DNA from: QFOX01 sp033763655
Lineage (GTDB): Bacteria > Pseudomonadota > Alphaproteobacteria > Rickettsiales > UBA3002
Reading direction: 5' to 3'
Assembly: GCA_033763655.1 (NCBI GenBank)
Contig: JANRKD010000011.1
Location: 4,543 to 68,542 of the forward strand
Length of the DNA: 64,000 nt
Part shown: positions 32,013-40,994 of the stretch, piece by piece
Layout: each line of letters starts with the position of its first letter
How positions within the stretch are numbered: position 1 is the stretch's first letter
Notes under the pieces: model-generated
Databases searched by the model: none
Told to the model about the DNA's origin: nothing
What the model saw: the letters and a program-made list of their open reading frames with translations, nothing else
Translations under genes and position numbers: made by a program

Positions 32013-33245
32013 ATGCAAACCATGCAGAACTTCGACGCACTTGGCCTCCCGCCCGAACTGATGGGCGCCCTCGCCTACATGAAATTCACCACCCCGACCC
32101 CGATTCAGGCCGCCGCCATCCCGCCGGCGCTTGCGGGGAAAGACATCCTCGGTTCCGCCCAGACGGGCACAGGCAAAACCGGCGCGTTCGGCATCCCGCT
32201 GATTGCCCGCCTGCTCACCAACCCGCGCGGCACCGCGCTGGTGATGACCCCGACCCGCGAACTGGCCGTACAGGTCATGGCGATGATGGAGCAATTACTG
32301 GGCGAAGGCAGCGGCATCCACACGGCGTTGCTCATCGGCGGCGAGCCCATGCCCAAACAATTCTCGCAACTGCGCCGCCGCCCACGGCTGGTGGTGGGCA
32401 CCCCGGGCCGCATCAACGATCACCTCACCCGTGGCACGCTGAAGCTCACCGACGCGAACTTCCTGGTGCTCGACGAAACCGACCGCATGCTCGATATGGG
32501 CTTTGGCATCCAGATTGACGCGGTGGTCAAGCACATGCCCACCGTGCGCCAGACCCTCATGTTCTCGGCGACTTTCCCGGCGAACATTGTCAAAATGTCG
32601 CAAAAATACATGGCCGACCCAGTGCGCGTGTCTGTTGGCGACAACAACACGCCGATTGCTAAAATTAAACAGGAAGTCATCACCGTGAGCGAAGCCGATA
32701 AATACGGCCAGTTGCAAGTGCAGCTCCAGCAGCGTGAAGGCTCGATCCTGGTGTTCGTGCAAACGAAATTCGGTGCCGAGAAAATGGCAAAAAAGCTGAC
32801 GGCGCTTAACCATCGTGCGGCGGCGATTCACGGTAACCTCAACCAGCGCCAGCGCGACCGCGTGATTGCCGATTTCCGCGCCCAGAAATGCCGCATCCTT
32901 GTGGCGACGGACATCGCCGCGCGCGGGCTCGACATTCCGCATATCGAGCATGTCATCAACTACGACATGCCGCAATGCCCGGAGGATTACATCCACCGCA
33001 TCGGCCGCACCGGACGTAACGGCAAGGAAGGTCAGGCGGTGAATCTGCTGACGGGTAAGGATAACGGCAAATGGAAAGCCATCCAGCGCCTGCTGAACCC
33101 CGGCGCAAAGGTGGAAGGCGGCAGCTTGAACGATAAGCCACGCAGCTACGCCAAAGCCCGCAACAAAAAATTCGGTGGCAAAAAACCCTTCCGCTCAGGC
33201 CAGCGCCCGCGTAGCGCAGGCGTTTCTTCCAAAGCGGCGGCGTAA
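32013..33245 (+). CDS. DEAD-box RNA helicase (RhlE-like)
   Basis: ATP-dependent RNA helicase, 410 aa from ATG 32013, which has AAGGAAT 7 bases upstream. Motifs in order: Q-motif region FTTPTPIQAAAIPPAL, motif I AQTGTGKT (49-56), PTRELAVQV (Ia), motif II DETD (154-157) instead of DEAD, motif III FSAT, VFVQTKFGAEKMA, ATDIAARGLDIPHIEHVINYDMP and HRIGRTGRNG (VI). The C-terminal tail is basic and Gly-rich (KKFGGKKPFRSGQRPRS), for RNA binding. RhlE-like helicases assist ribosome assembly and mRNA decay at low temperature. A Thr in motif II is uncommon but should not abolish activity. Confidence 0.93.
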   Translation: MQTMQNFDALGLPPELMGALAYMKFTTPTPIQAAAIPPALAGKDILGSAQTGTGKTGAFGIPLIARLLTNPRGTALVMTPTRELAVQVMAMMEQLLGEGSGIHTALLIGGEPMPKQFSQLRRRPRLVVGTPGRINDHLTRGTLKLTDANFLVLDETDRMLDMGFGIQIDAVVKHMPTVRQTLMFSATFPANIVKMSQKYMADPVRVSVGDNNTPIAKIKQEVITVSEADKYGQLQVQLQQREGSILVFVQTKFGAEKMAKKLTALNHRAAAIHGNLNQRQRDRVIADFRAQKCRILVATDIAARGLDIPHIEHVINYDMPQCPEDYIHRIGRTGRNGKEGQAVNLLTGKDNGKWKAIQRLLNPGAKVEGGSLNDKPRSYAKARNKKFGGKKPFRSGQRPRSAGVSSKAAA

Positions 33246-33266
33246 GCCTCACCTGCAACGGCCAAT

Positions 33267-33296
33267 GTGGGGGCACAACCATCCTTGTGCCCCCAC
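33267..33296 (+). terminator. Perfect 12-bp hairpin after helicase gene
   Basis: GTGGGGGCACAA (33267-33278) pairs perfectly with TTGTGCCCCCAC (33285-33296), loop CCATCC, 21 bases after the helicase stop. No T-run follows, so termination may be inefficient or factor-assisted. It marks the boundary before the glycan island. Confidence 0.65.
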
Positions 33297-33390
33297 CCCT
33301 CCGGCACGGATAATTTTCTGCTTTTATACAAGATGCTGCCGTGTATGATGCCCACCGGATCACCCTTTTCAACCTCCGGACGGCACAACT

Positions 33391-35175
33391 ATGACCATTC
33401 TTTCTGAACGTATTCTCACCGCAGGCCCCACCATTTCCGACCTTGAAGTTGAATACGGGGTCGATGCCGTCAAAAACGGCTGGAACAGCAACTGGGGCAG
33501 CTACATCCATGCCTTCGAGAAAGAATTCGCGGCCTATATTGGCGTCAATTATGCGCTTGCCACCTCAAGCTGCACCGGGGCAATGCACCTGACGTTGCTG
33601 GCGGCGGGCATCGGCCCGGGTGATGAAGTCATCGTGCCCGAGCTGACCTGGATTGCGACCGCTTCCGCTGTGGTCTATGTCGGCGCGACGCCGGTGTTCT
33701 GCGATGTCGATCCCGTCTCGTGGACGATGCTGCCCGAATCGTTTGAAAAATGCATTACCCCACGGACAAAAGCTGTCATGCCGGTACATCTGTACGGCCA
33801 TTCCTGCGATATGGACCCCATCCTCGCTCTCGCCAAAAAACACAACCTGTTCGTGCTTGAGGATTCGGCACAATCCGTCGGCGCCGAATATAAAGGCCGC
33901 AAAACCGGCTCGATGGGCGACGCCGCCGCGTTCAGCTTTCAGGGAGCCAAAGCGCTGGTCACCGGCGAAGGTGGCATGATGGTCACCAACAGCCGCGAAC
34001 TCTACGAACGCACGGTCTTTAAGGGCGACCATGGCCGCAGCCCGAACAAGGTGCTCTACAACATCGAGATCGGCCATAAATACAAAATGAGCAACGTGCA
34101 GGCGGCCATCGGCCTCGCACAAATCCAGCGCGTGCAGGAAATTATCGACCGCAAGATTGAGATTTTCAAATGGTATGAATCGCGCCTCAAAGATATCGAC
34201 GTGCTGCAACTCAATGGCCAGAAACCCTGGGCCAAAAACATCTACTGGATGAGTTCGATTATCCTCTCGGACAAACTGCCGATAGAGCGCGACGCCTTCA
34301 TTGCCGAACTACTCAAACGCAACATCGACTCGCGCCCGATCTTCTACCCGATCAGCGATTTCCCGATGTTCGAGCGGCGCGACAATCCGAACGCCTACCA
34401 TATCGGGCTGCGCGGTATCAACCTGCCCAGCGGCCACCACCGCACCGAGGAAGAGGTGGATTATATCTGCCACCATATCCGCGACATTGTAGGCGGCGGC
34501 ACACGCCAGTTCAAACTCGGCGGCTGGCTCGACACCCGCGAGCGCATTACCGCCACGCTCGAACAGGTCAAGACCTCCCCCGCCGCCACGCACACGCTGC
34601 CCATCACGCGCGACGGTAAGCCTGTCGGCAGCCTCGTGCCCGTCACTGCCGCCACGCTCGACGACGCCGACGACATCGCCCGCCTGCAACACTGGCGGGA
34701 TGCGCATCAGGAATGGTTCCCCTCGCGAACGCAGGTGACGTTCGAGGGCACCAAACGCTGGACGGAAAACGCCCTGCTCAAAACGCGCGACCGCGTGCTG
34801 TTTTTCGTCTGCGACGCGGCAGGCAAAAAAATCGGCCATATTGGCCTGTTCCGCTTCGATTATCACACGCAGGCCTGCGAGCTGGATAATGTCATTCGCG
34901 GCGAAAGCGGCGCAGCGGGCCTCATGCGCGATGCCAGCGCGGCGCTGATGGGCTGGGCCAAAGAGGCGCTCGGTATCCGCACCTTCTACTTACGCGTTTT
35001 CTCGGACAACCGCAAAGCCTGTGCCCTCTATGAAGCTCTCGGGTTTGAGGAAATCCGCCGCGACCCGATGATTGAGAAGCGCAAAAGCAACGGCGACACC
35101 TACTGGACGGAATCGCTGCTTTCACCTTACACACCGGTCGGGCGCTATTTCGTGACCATGAAAAAACAAGCGTAA
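33391..35175 (+). CDS. Fusion: sugar aminotransferase (DegT/DnrJ/EryC1/StrS) plus GNAT acetyltransferase
   Basis: Two-domain enzyme of 594 aa. Residues 1-380 are a fold-type I PLP aminotransferase acting on nucleotide-linked keto sugars; D158 (VLEDSAQSVG) and the Schiff-base K187 (SFQGAKALVTGEGG) are intact, as in perosamine-synthase-like enzymes. After a linker, residues about 420-590 are a GNAT domain (DADDIARLQHWRDAHQEWF; KIGHIGLFRFD; YLRVFSDNRKACALYEALGFEE, the acetyl-CoA site region). The natural reading is amination of a 4-keto sugar followed by N-acetylation in one polypeptide. It heads an operon with rfbF and rfbG, so the substrate may be CDP-4-keto-6-deoxyglucose. Confidence 0.88.
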   Translation: MTILSERILTAGPTISDLEVEYGVDAVKNGWNSNWGSYIHAFEKEFAAYIGVNYALATSSCTGAMHLTLLAAGIGPGDEVIVPELTWIATASAVVYVGATPVFCDVDPVSWTMLPESFEKCITPRTKAVMPVHLYGHSCDMDPILALAKKHNLFVLEDSAQSVGAEYKGRKTGSMGDAAAFSFQGAKALVTGEGGMMVTNSRELYERTVFKGDHGRSPNKVLYNIEIGHKYKMSNVQAAIGLAQIQRVQEIIDRKIEIFKWYESRLKDIDVLQLNGQKPWAKNIYWMSSIILSDKLPIERDAFIAELLKRNIDSRPIFYPISDFPMFERRDNPNAYHIGLRGINLPSGHHRTEEEVDYICHHIRDIVGGGTRQFKLGGWLDTRERITATLEQVKTSPAATHTLPITRDGKPVGSLVPVTAATLDDADDIARLQHWRDAHQEWFPSRTQVTFEGTKRWTENALLKTRDRVLFFVCDAAGKKIGHIGLFRFDYHTQACELDNVIRGESGAAGLMRDASAALMGWAKEALGIRTFYLRVFSDNRKACALYEALGFEEIRRDPMIEKRKSNGDTYWTESLLSPYTPVGRYFVTMKKQA

Positions 35176-35187
35176 AGGAGCCATCCC

Positions 35188-35967
35188 ATGAAAGTTGTCC
35201 TGCTCGCAGGTGGCTTCGGCAGCCGCATTTCGGAAGAGACCGACCTCAAACCCAAACCGATGGTCGAGGTTGGCGGTAAGCCTATCCTGTGGCACATCAT
35301 GAAGATTTATTCCCATTACGGCTTCAATGAATTCATTATCTGCCTTGGCTACCGTGGCTATTTCATCAAGGAATATTTCGCCAACTACTACCGCCACATG
35401 TCTGACGTGACCTACGATTTATGCAACAACACCACCCATGTCCACTCCACCAAGTGCGAACCGTGGAAAGTGACGCTGGTCGATACCGGCGAGAACGCCA
35501 TGACCGGCGGGCGCGTCAAGGCCATCGGCGACTATATCGGCGAGAATGAGGATTTCTGCCTGACCTACGGCGACGGCGTTGCCGACATCAACATCACCGA
35601 TTTGGTCACCTACCACAAGGCGCACGGCAAACTCGCCACGCTGACCGCTGTCAAACCGTCCGGGCGTTTTGGCGCGCTCGAAATCGACACTAAAAACCGC
35701 GTGACCCAGTTCATCGAAAAACCGCAGGGCGACGGTGCTTACATCAATGGCGGCTTCTTCGTGATGAACAAGCGCGTCCTTGATTACATCGACGCGCCGA
35801 CGACAATCCTCGAACGTGAACCGCTCGAACGCCTGACGCGCGACGGCCAGCTCATGTCGTTCAAGCACGAAGGCTTCTGGCAGCCGATGGACACGCTGCG
35901 CGACAAAAACCACCTCAACCAACTGTGGGATACCACGCCGCCATGGAAAATCTGGGGAAATGAATAA
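35188..35967 (+). CDS. rfbF: Glucose-1-phosphate cytidylyltransferase
   Basis: Makes CDP-glucose from glucose-1-phosphate and CTP, first step of CDP-dideoxyhexose synthesis. 259 aa, typical length. Nucleotidyltransferase signature LLAGGFGSRISEETDLKPKPMVEVGGKPILWHIMK at the N-terminus, metal site LTYGDGVADIN, and INGGFFVMNKRVLDYI, EGFWQPMDTLRDK near the C-terminus, all characteristic of RfbF. AAAGGAG lies 8-14 bases before the ATG. It overlaps rfbG by 8 bases. Confidence 0.96.
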   Translation: MKVVLLAGGFGSRISEETDLKPKPMVEVGGKPILWHIMKIYSHYGFNEFIICLGYRGYFIKEYFANYYRHMSDVTYDLCNNTTHVHSTKCEPWKVTLVDTGENAMTGGRVKAIGDYIGENEDFCLTYGDGVADINITDLVTYHKAHGKLATLTAVKPSGRFGALEIDTKNRVTQFIEKPQGDGAYINGGFFVMNKRVLDYIDAPTTILEREPLERLTRDGQLMSFKHEGFWQPMDTLRDKNHLNQLWDTTPPWKIWGNE

Positions 35968-37042
35968 TCCCGTGGAAAGCCTCGCCACATTCTATCGCGG
36001 CAAGCGCGTGTTCCTGACCGGGCATACGGGCTTCAAAGGTAGCTGGATGGCCCTGCTGCTGCACACACTCGGCGCCCGGGTGTATGGCTATGCGCTGCCG
36101 CCCGAGAATATCCGTGGCTGCCTTTACGAACTGCTCGATGTCGCCAGGCTGGTGGAAACCTCGACCTTCGGCAATGTCTGCAACTACGACGCCTTCCGCG
36201 ACGCCCTCATCGCCGCCAAGCCCGACATCATCCTCCACATGGCGGCGCAACCGCTGGTCAAAGCCTCGTATGCCGACCCACGCACCACCTACCTTTCCAA
36301 CGTCATGGGCAGCGTCAATCTGTTTGAAATCGTGCGCAGCGGCGGCCTGCGCGCCAGCATCGTCAACGTCACCACCGACAAATGCTACGAAAACCGCGAT
36401 TGGGTCTGGCCGTATCGCGAAAACGACGCGCTCGGTGGGCACGACCCCTACTCCGCCTCGAAAGCCTGCGCCGAGATCATCACCCGATCCTACCGCGACT
36501 CTTTCTTCCGCAAATCCGGCGTGCTACTGGCCTCGGCGCGGGCGGGTAACGTCATCGGCGGCGGCGATTTCTCGGCCGATCGCATCATCCCCGACATCGT
36601 GGCGGCGGTGTCAAAGGATGCGACCGTCACCCTGCGCTCTCCCTCCGCCATCCGCCCCTGGCAGCATGTGCTCGAAGTCATCACCGGCTACCTGATGCTG
36701 GCGCAACGACTGCATACGCAGGGCGACGCGTTCGCGCAGGCCTATAATTTCGGGCCGGACGATTTCCACCCGATTACGGTCGAGGCCTTAACCAAAATCT
36801 TCATCGACACGCTCGGGCGCGGCGATTACACCATCCAGCCCGACCCGAACCTGCATGAAACGCACCTCCTGCGCCTCGATAACAGCAAGGTAAAAAAAGA
36901 GCTGGGCTGGAAACCACGCTATTCGCAGGAAGAGGCCATCCACCTCACCGCCGATTGGTTTGCCGCCTATCTTGCGCAGAAAGACATGCGCGCCGCGACA
37001 CAGCAGCAGGCTGTGGATTACCTGGGCCTACTGGCTGCCTGA
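35960..37042 (+). CDS. rfbG: CDP-glucose 4,6-dehydratase
   Basis: Extended SDR enzyme of 360 aa turning CDP-glucose into CDP-4-keto-6-deoxyglucose. NAD site GHTGFKGSW at about 21-29; active-site Thr-Asp-Lys in VTTDKCYEN; YxxxK motif as YSASKACAEI. Later RAGNVIGGGDFSADRIIPD and RPWQHVLEVITGYL are typical of RfbG. Start overlaps the rfbF stop. The gene is convergent with a GT-C-like membrane protein, 3 bases apart. Confidence 0.96.
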   Translation: MNNPVESLATFYRGKRVFLTGHTGFKGSWMALLLHTLGARVYGYALPPENIRGCLYELLDVARLVETSTFGNVCNYDAFRDALIAAKPDIILHMAAQPLVKASYADPRTTYLSNVMGSVNLFEIVRSGGLRASIVNVTTDKCYENRDWVWPYRENDALGGHDPYSASKACAEIITRSYRDSFFRKSGVLLASARAGNVIGGGDFSADRIIPDIVAAVSKDATVTLRSPSAIRPWQHVLEVITGYLMLAQRLHTQGDAFAQAYNFGPDDFHPITVEALTKIFIDTLGRGDYTIQPDPNLHETHLLRLDNSKVKKELGWKPRYSQEEAIHLTADWFAAYLAQKDMRAATQQQAVDYLGLLAA

Positions 37043-37045
37043 CGC

Positions 37046-38671
37046 TTATTTCCTGAAAACCGAGACGGTAAACCCGTTCGCCGTAAATTGGGCGACACGG
37101 TGCAGATGGTGCTCGCGCACATACTGTGCGAGCCGCTGGGTTTCTTTGAACGGCTTGCCATTTACTTCATACTGCTCGTTGAACATCACATAATTCGGCG
37201 CGAACTCCTCGATATGGTCGGTGCCGCACCCTGTCCAATAGTGGCAACCGCGCTCCTTCAGGCCCGAGGGCGCCGCCACGAAATGGTCAAAGGCGAGTTT
37301 GTCGTCCTTCGTCAGCGTTTTTTGGATGTAATCATAGCTCATGTAGGCGACGGAATCCTTATACTCCAGCCGGTCGATCAGCCGTGGCACCATCGTATAG
37401 AGATTCCAGCCGAGGGATAAAATGGCAAGGTAGGCAAATGCCACCCGCGCCGACGCCCGCAGCCAACGCGCCCGCAAAGTTCCGGCAAACGCAACCACAG
37501 CCAGCAGGTTGATAATCAGGAATGGGTAAATCGGCTGCAGGTAGCCCGGGGTGATGAACAATCGGTTCAGCACCACCACCAGCGCGAGGATAGCAGCCAC
37601 GCCAAGGCCATTGACCAGCACCAGCAGGGCCGCCGCTTCGCGCCGTGCCGCATAGCGACGCAGGGCCACCAGAACGGCGCAGGGCACCAGCAGGGCCGAG
37701 AGCATCAGCAACGGCAGGCCACGAAACACCGCCATCCATTGCGGCAGCGTTTTGTCGAACGACTGAGCATATTCACCGACCACAAAACCACCGAGCACCT
37801 GCTGGTATTTGATAAACTGGTCGGGCTGTAAAATGGCAAACGGGTGAATAAAAAACAGTATCCCGAAGGCAAGCGCCGCCGTGGAACAAAAAATCCGGCG
37901 GAACTCGCGGGTCAGGATACGCGCCCGGTACGTCATGTTTGTGGAGACGCAGTAATAATGAAAAAACAGGAACAGCACCGGCAGCGCCGTAAAGAAATAA
38001 ATCTGCTTGCTCAGCGCCGCCAGCACCAGCGCCGCCAACCCCACGATATAGGCGCGGTGATCCGATGGTTTGGCCATAAACCCCAGCAGCGCGAGAACCC
38101 CGAGCAGCAGGAACAGTAAGCCCGTGCTCTCCGGGTGGATGGTATAAAAGAAGGTATAGCAGGCCGGCGAGGTGATATAGAGCATCACCCCGACAAAGGG
38201 CAGAAACACGCCCGCAAACAAGCGGCGCAGCAGCACATAAAATGCCGCCATCGAGCCAAGGCCGATGATAAACAGAATCAGCCGGATACCGAAATAGAGG
38301 GCGAATTTGCTTTCGCTCCCGGCGATGAGGCCAAAGAGATGAATCGGCTGCAGCAGAAAGAAATTGATGGCAAAGAACGTCCAGCCATAGAACTTGCTGT
38401 GGTAGCCCTCATGCATGTTGTAGCTGCGCAGCAGATCTTCAATCGCATGCACATGGCTGCCGGGGTCGGATTCATAGCCACTAATCAGCCCGACATCCTC
38501 GATGACGACAAAGGCATGCGGCAAATAAAGGGCGGTAAAAATTGCCACCAGCAACCAGAAAACCCGATCCGCAGCGAGGCGCGGCCAAACTGCGGCGGCG
38601 CTATCCGCCACATAACGCGTGTAGGGGCCAAGCATGCCGGTCATCCGCTGTATCCACCGCATCCTGCCCAC
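37046..38671 (-). CDS. Polytopic membrane protein, GT-C glycosyltransferase-like
   Basis: Integral membrane protein of 541 aa (start could be the Met at residue 13). About ten TM helices between residues 37 and 420, then a soluble C-terminal domain of about 110 residues (KDDKLAFDHFVAAP ... TANGFTVSVFRK). The first periplasmic loop has an acidic pair (VIEDVGLISGYESDPGSH) of the kind seen at GT-C active sites. The layout resembles GT39/GT83-like polyprenol-phosphate-dependent transferases or Gtr-type modifying enzymes, but I cannot name the family. With the GtrA and GtrB-like genes 2-4 kb away it could complete a lipid-carrier glycan modification system. Confidence 0.7.
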   Translation of the reverse strand: MGRMRWIQRMTGMLGPYTRYVADSAAAVWPRLAADRVFWLLVAIFTALYLPHAFVVIEDVGLISGYESDPGSHVHAIEDLLRSYNMHEGYHSKFYGWTFFAINFFLLQPIHLFGLIAGSESKFALYFGIRLILFIIGLGSMAAFYVLLRRLFAGVFLPFVGVMLYITSPACYTFFYTIHPESTGLLFLLLGVLALLGFMAKPSDHRAYIVGLAALVLAALSKQIYFFTALPVLFLFFHYYCVSTNMTYRARILTREFRRIFCSTAALAFGILFFIHPFAILQPDQFIKYQQVLGGFVVGEYAQSFDKTLPQWMAVFRGLPLLMLSALLVPCAVLVALRRYAARREAAALLVLVNGLGVAAILALVVVLNRLFITPGYLQPIYPFLIINLLAVVAFAGTLRARWLRASARVAFAYLAILSLGWNLYTMVPRLIDRLEYKDSVAYMSYDYIQKTLTKDDKLAFDHFVAAPSGLKERGCHYWTGCGTDHIEEFAPNYVMFNEQYEVNGKPFKETQRLAQYVREHHLHRVAQFTANGFTVSVFRK

Positions 38672-38808
38672 CTGACTGAAGCCTTGTTATCCCCGGCCAC
38701 CATTCCAGTGGACGAACGCAATTTCAGCCTATAAATTGCACCTGCCCAGTCAAGCGCTATATCGCAAACGGGGCGGATATAGTTATTTGAATTGAGGATA
38801 GGCGTGCT

Positions 38809-40584
38809 ATGAACGGCTCGGAATACGTCGCAGAGTTTCTCCGCCAGCGCGGCGTCACCAATGTCTTCCTGATGACCGGCGGCGCCTGCGCGTTCATCAT
38901 CGACGCGATCGAACGCAATCCCGGCATTGGCTACACCTGCTTTCACCACGAGCAGGCCGCAGCCATGGCGGCGGATGCCGTCTGGCGCACCGAGCCGGGC
39001 AAGGTCGGAGTGACCGTGGCTACCTCCGGCCCCGGTGCCACCAACCTCATCACCGGCATTGCCTGCTCGTATTTCGATTCGACGCCGTCGTTTCACATCA
39101 CGGGACAGGTCAACCAGCTTGAAAGCGCCAAATACCTCGATGCCAAAGTGCGTCAGGCAGGCTTTCAGGAAACCAATATCGTCGATATGGTGCGCCCCAT
39201 CACCAAATATGCGGTGCAGGTAAAAACTGCGGAGGATTTACGCCGCGAGATGGAAAAGGCGTGGAACATCGCCATCACCGACCGCAAAGGCCCGGTGCTG
39301 ATCGACATCCCGATGAACATTCAGCAGATTGAAATGGGGGATAGTATTCACTACAGCGCCCCTATCATTGAACACCGCACACCGGCACAAAACCAATCCA
39401 TCGCCGAGCAAATCAACCGCTTCTTCGCCGGAGCCGAACGCCCGCTCGTGCTCTTTGGCGCAGGGGTCGGGCTGGCCGGTGCGGGCGAGGCCGTGCAGCA
39501 GTTCCTCGACGCCCACGCGATTCCTTTCGTCGCCAGCTGGAACGGCATGACGCATTTCGATAACCGCTCGCCGAATTATTTTGGCACCATCGGCGTCTAT
39601 GGCAATCGAGGCGCCAACAGCCTGATCCAGAATTGCGATCGTCTGCTGGTGCTTGGCAGCCGTCTGGATAACCGCCAACGCGGAGCCAACACCAAAAACT
39701 TCGCTATCGGCGCGAAAGTGCTGGTTATCGACGTCGATGCCGAAGAACTACGTAAATATGCGGTCGATGGCTACGACACTATCCACGCAAATTTGCACGA
39801 TTTTGGCGACGTCCTGGCTGATGTTGTCACTCCGCCGCAATCGGCGCCATGGCGCAGCTACCTGCGCGACATTCACACCCGCTATTATGGCCGCGACATC
39901 AGCGAATTCTCGACACGCAGTGGCACGCTGTCGCCGTACCAGACCTTGCAGGCAATGGCACCGTTCATCGAGGAGGACGCCATCATCATCGGCGATACGG
40001 GCGCGGCCATGTGCTGGCTCTTCCAAACCTTCCTGCGCAGCGGGCAGACCGTATTCACCGCAGGCGGCAACTCACCCATGGGCTATGCCTTGCCCGCTGC
40101 CATCGGCGCAGCCTTGCTGCATCCCACACGGCAGGTGATTGCGCTTCTGGGCGACGGCGGCATGCAACTCAACATTCAGGAATTGCAAACCGTCAAGGCC
40201 CACAATCTCAATATCACCGTCATTGTGATGAATAACGGCGGCTACGGCATCATCAAGCAGTTTCAGGATATGAACTTCGCCGGGCGTTATGCGGCGACGG
40301 GACATGGCTACAGCAGCCCGGATTTCGGGGCGGTCACGCGCGCCTATGGCCTTAACTACCGCAAAATGGAAACGCTGGCGGATGTCAGCGCGGAACTTTT
40401 CACCCACCCGCACGCGCAGGTGGTGGATGTTATCATTCACCCCAATACCGTACTTGAGCCCAAACTCGAATTAGGCAACCCGCTGCACAACCAGTTCCCT
40501 TACGTCAGCGACGAAGAATTCCTCGCCAACAACCCGTTTGTCGCCGACAAGAGCCGCAAAAACACCCCCGACACGCCACGCTAG
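38809..40584 (+). CDS. ThDP-dependent enzyme, acetolactate-synthase-like (YerE-like candidate)
   Basis: Thiamine diphosphate enzyme of 591 aa. Catalytic Glu in FHHEQAAAMAADA (about residue 46), central FAD/regulatory domain, and C-terminal ThDP site GDGGMQLNIQELQTVKAHNLNITVIVMNNGGYG (GDG...NN). It lacks any anabolic small-subunit neighbour and lies in a sugar cluster with rfbF, rfbG and an RfbH/ColD-like gene. YerE of Yersinia O:VI is such an enzyme: it transfers a two-carbon unit from pyruvate onto CDP-3,6-dideoxy-4-ketohexose to make the yersiniose branch. I infer the same role. Biosynthetic acetolactate synthase is less likely here. GGATAGG precedes the ATG. Confidence 0.82.
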   Translation: MNGSEYVAEFLRQRGVTNVFLMTGGACAFIIDAIERNPGIGYTCFHHEQAAAMAADAVWRTEPGKVGVTVATSGPGATNLITGIACSYFDSTPSFHITGQVNQLESAKYLDAKVRQAGFQETNIVDMVRPITKYAVQVKTAEDLRREMEKAWNIAITDRKGPVLIDIPMNIQQIEMGDSIHYSAPIIEHRTPAQNQSIAEQINRFFAGAERPLVLFGAGVGLAGAGEAVQQFLDAHAIPFVASWNGMTHFDNRSPNYFGTIGVYGNRGANSLIQNCDRLLVLGSRLDNRQRGANTKNFAIGAKVLVIDVDAEELRKYAVDGYDTIHANLHDFGDVLADVVTPPQSAPWRSYLRDIHTRYYGRDISEFSTRSGTLSPYQTLQAMAPFIEEDAIIIGDTGAAMCWLFQTFLRSGQTVFTAGGNSPMGYALPAAIGAALLHPTRQVIALLGDGGMQLNIQELQTVKAHNLNITVIVMNNGGYGIIKQFQDMNFAGRYAATGHGYSSPDFGAVTRAYGLNYRKMETLADVSAELFTHPHAQVVDVIIHPNTVLEPKLELGNPLHNQFPYVSDEEFLANNPFVADKSRKNTPDTPR

Positions 40585-40994
40585 CGAATCGGCGAGAATG
40601 AGAATTTTTTGTGAAGCACATAGCCTGCAGCAGCGATAAAAACCGTGCAGTAAAACTGCGCTAAAATAACCCGCACGCCGGCTCCATCGACCAGTAATTT
40701 CAACAGCAGCATGTTCACCGCCAGCAACACAAGGTAGGACACGGTGCAGCGCGCATATTCGCGCATCAGGTTGCCCCGGGTGCGAAACACCAGATACTTC
40801 AGCACCAGGAAAGCATTGGCCACCGCGATGAAGAAATTGAGGGTAAGCACGGCGAGGTAATGCATGTGTGCGCCCAGCCAAAGCTGCAACAGCGCAAAGC
40901 TGACAAACCCAAATGCCGTATTATACCCCCCCGCGAGCACATAGCGTACCGGCTGCGGCAACCGGCTGAACCGCTGGTAGAGGGCGGCAATCAC
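40581..40994 (-). CDS. GtrA-family membrane protein
   Basis: Four-TM protein of 137 aa of the GtrA family, proposed to flip polyprenol-linked sugars across the inner membrane. The signature is at the N-terminus (LPQPVRYVLAGGYNTAFGFVSFALLQ), followed by NFFIAVANAFLVLKYLVFR and the C-terminal YVLHKKFSFS. The start overlaps the stop of the GT2 gene as ATGA. Third gene of a coupled minus-strand operon. Confidence 0.92.
   Translation of the reverse strand: MIAALYQRFSRLPQPVRYVLAGGYNTAFGFVSFALLQLWLGAHMHYLAVLTLNFFIAVANAFLVLKYLVFRTRGNLMREYARCTVSYLVLLAVNMLLLKLLVDGAGVRVILAQFYCTVFIAAAGYVLHKKFSFSPIR

Noticed and set aside
38809..40584. Annotation as biosynthetic acetolactate synthase (ilvB)
   Set aside because: There is no ilvN-type small subunit or other branched-chain amino-acid gene nearby, and the context is CDP-sugar synthesis; a YerE-like role fits better, though not proven.
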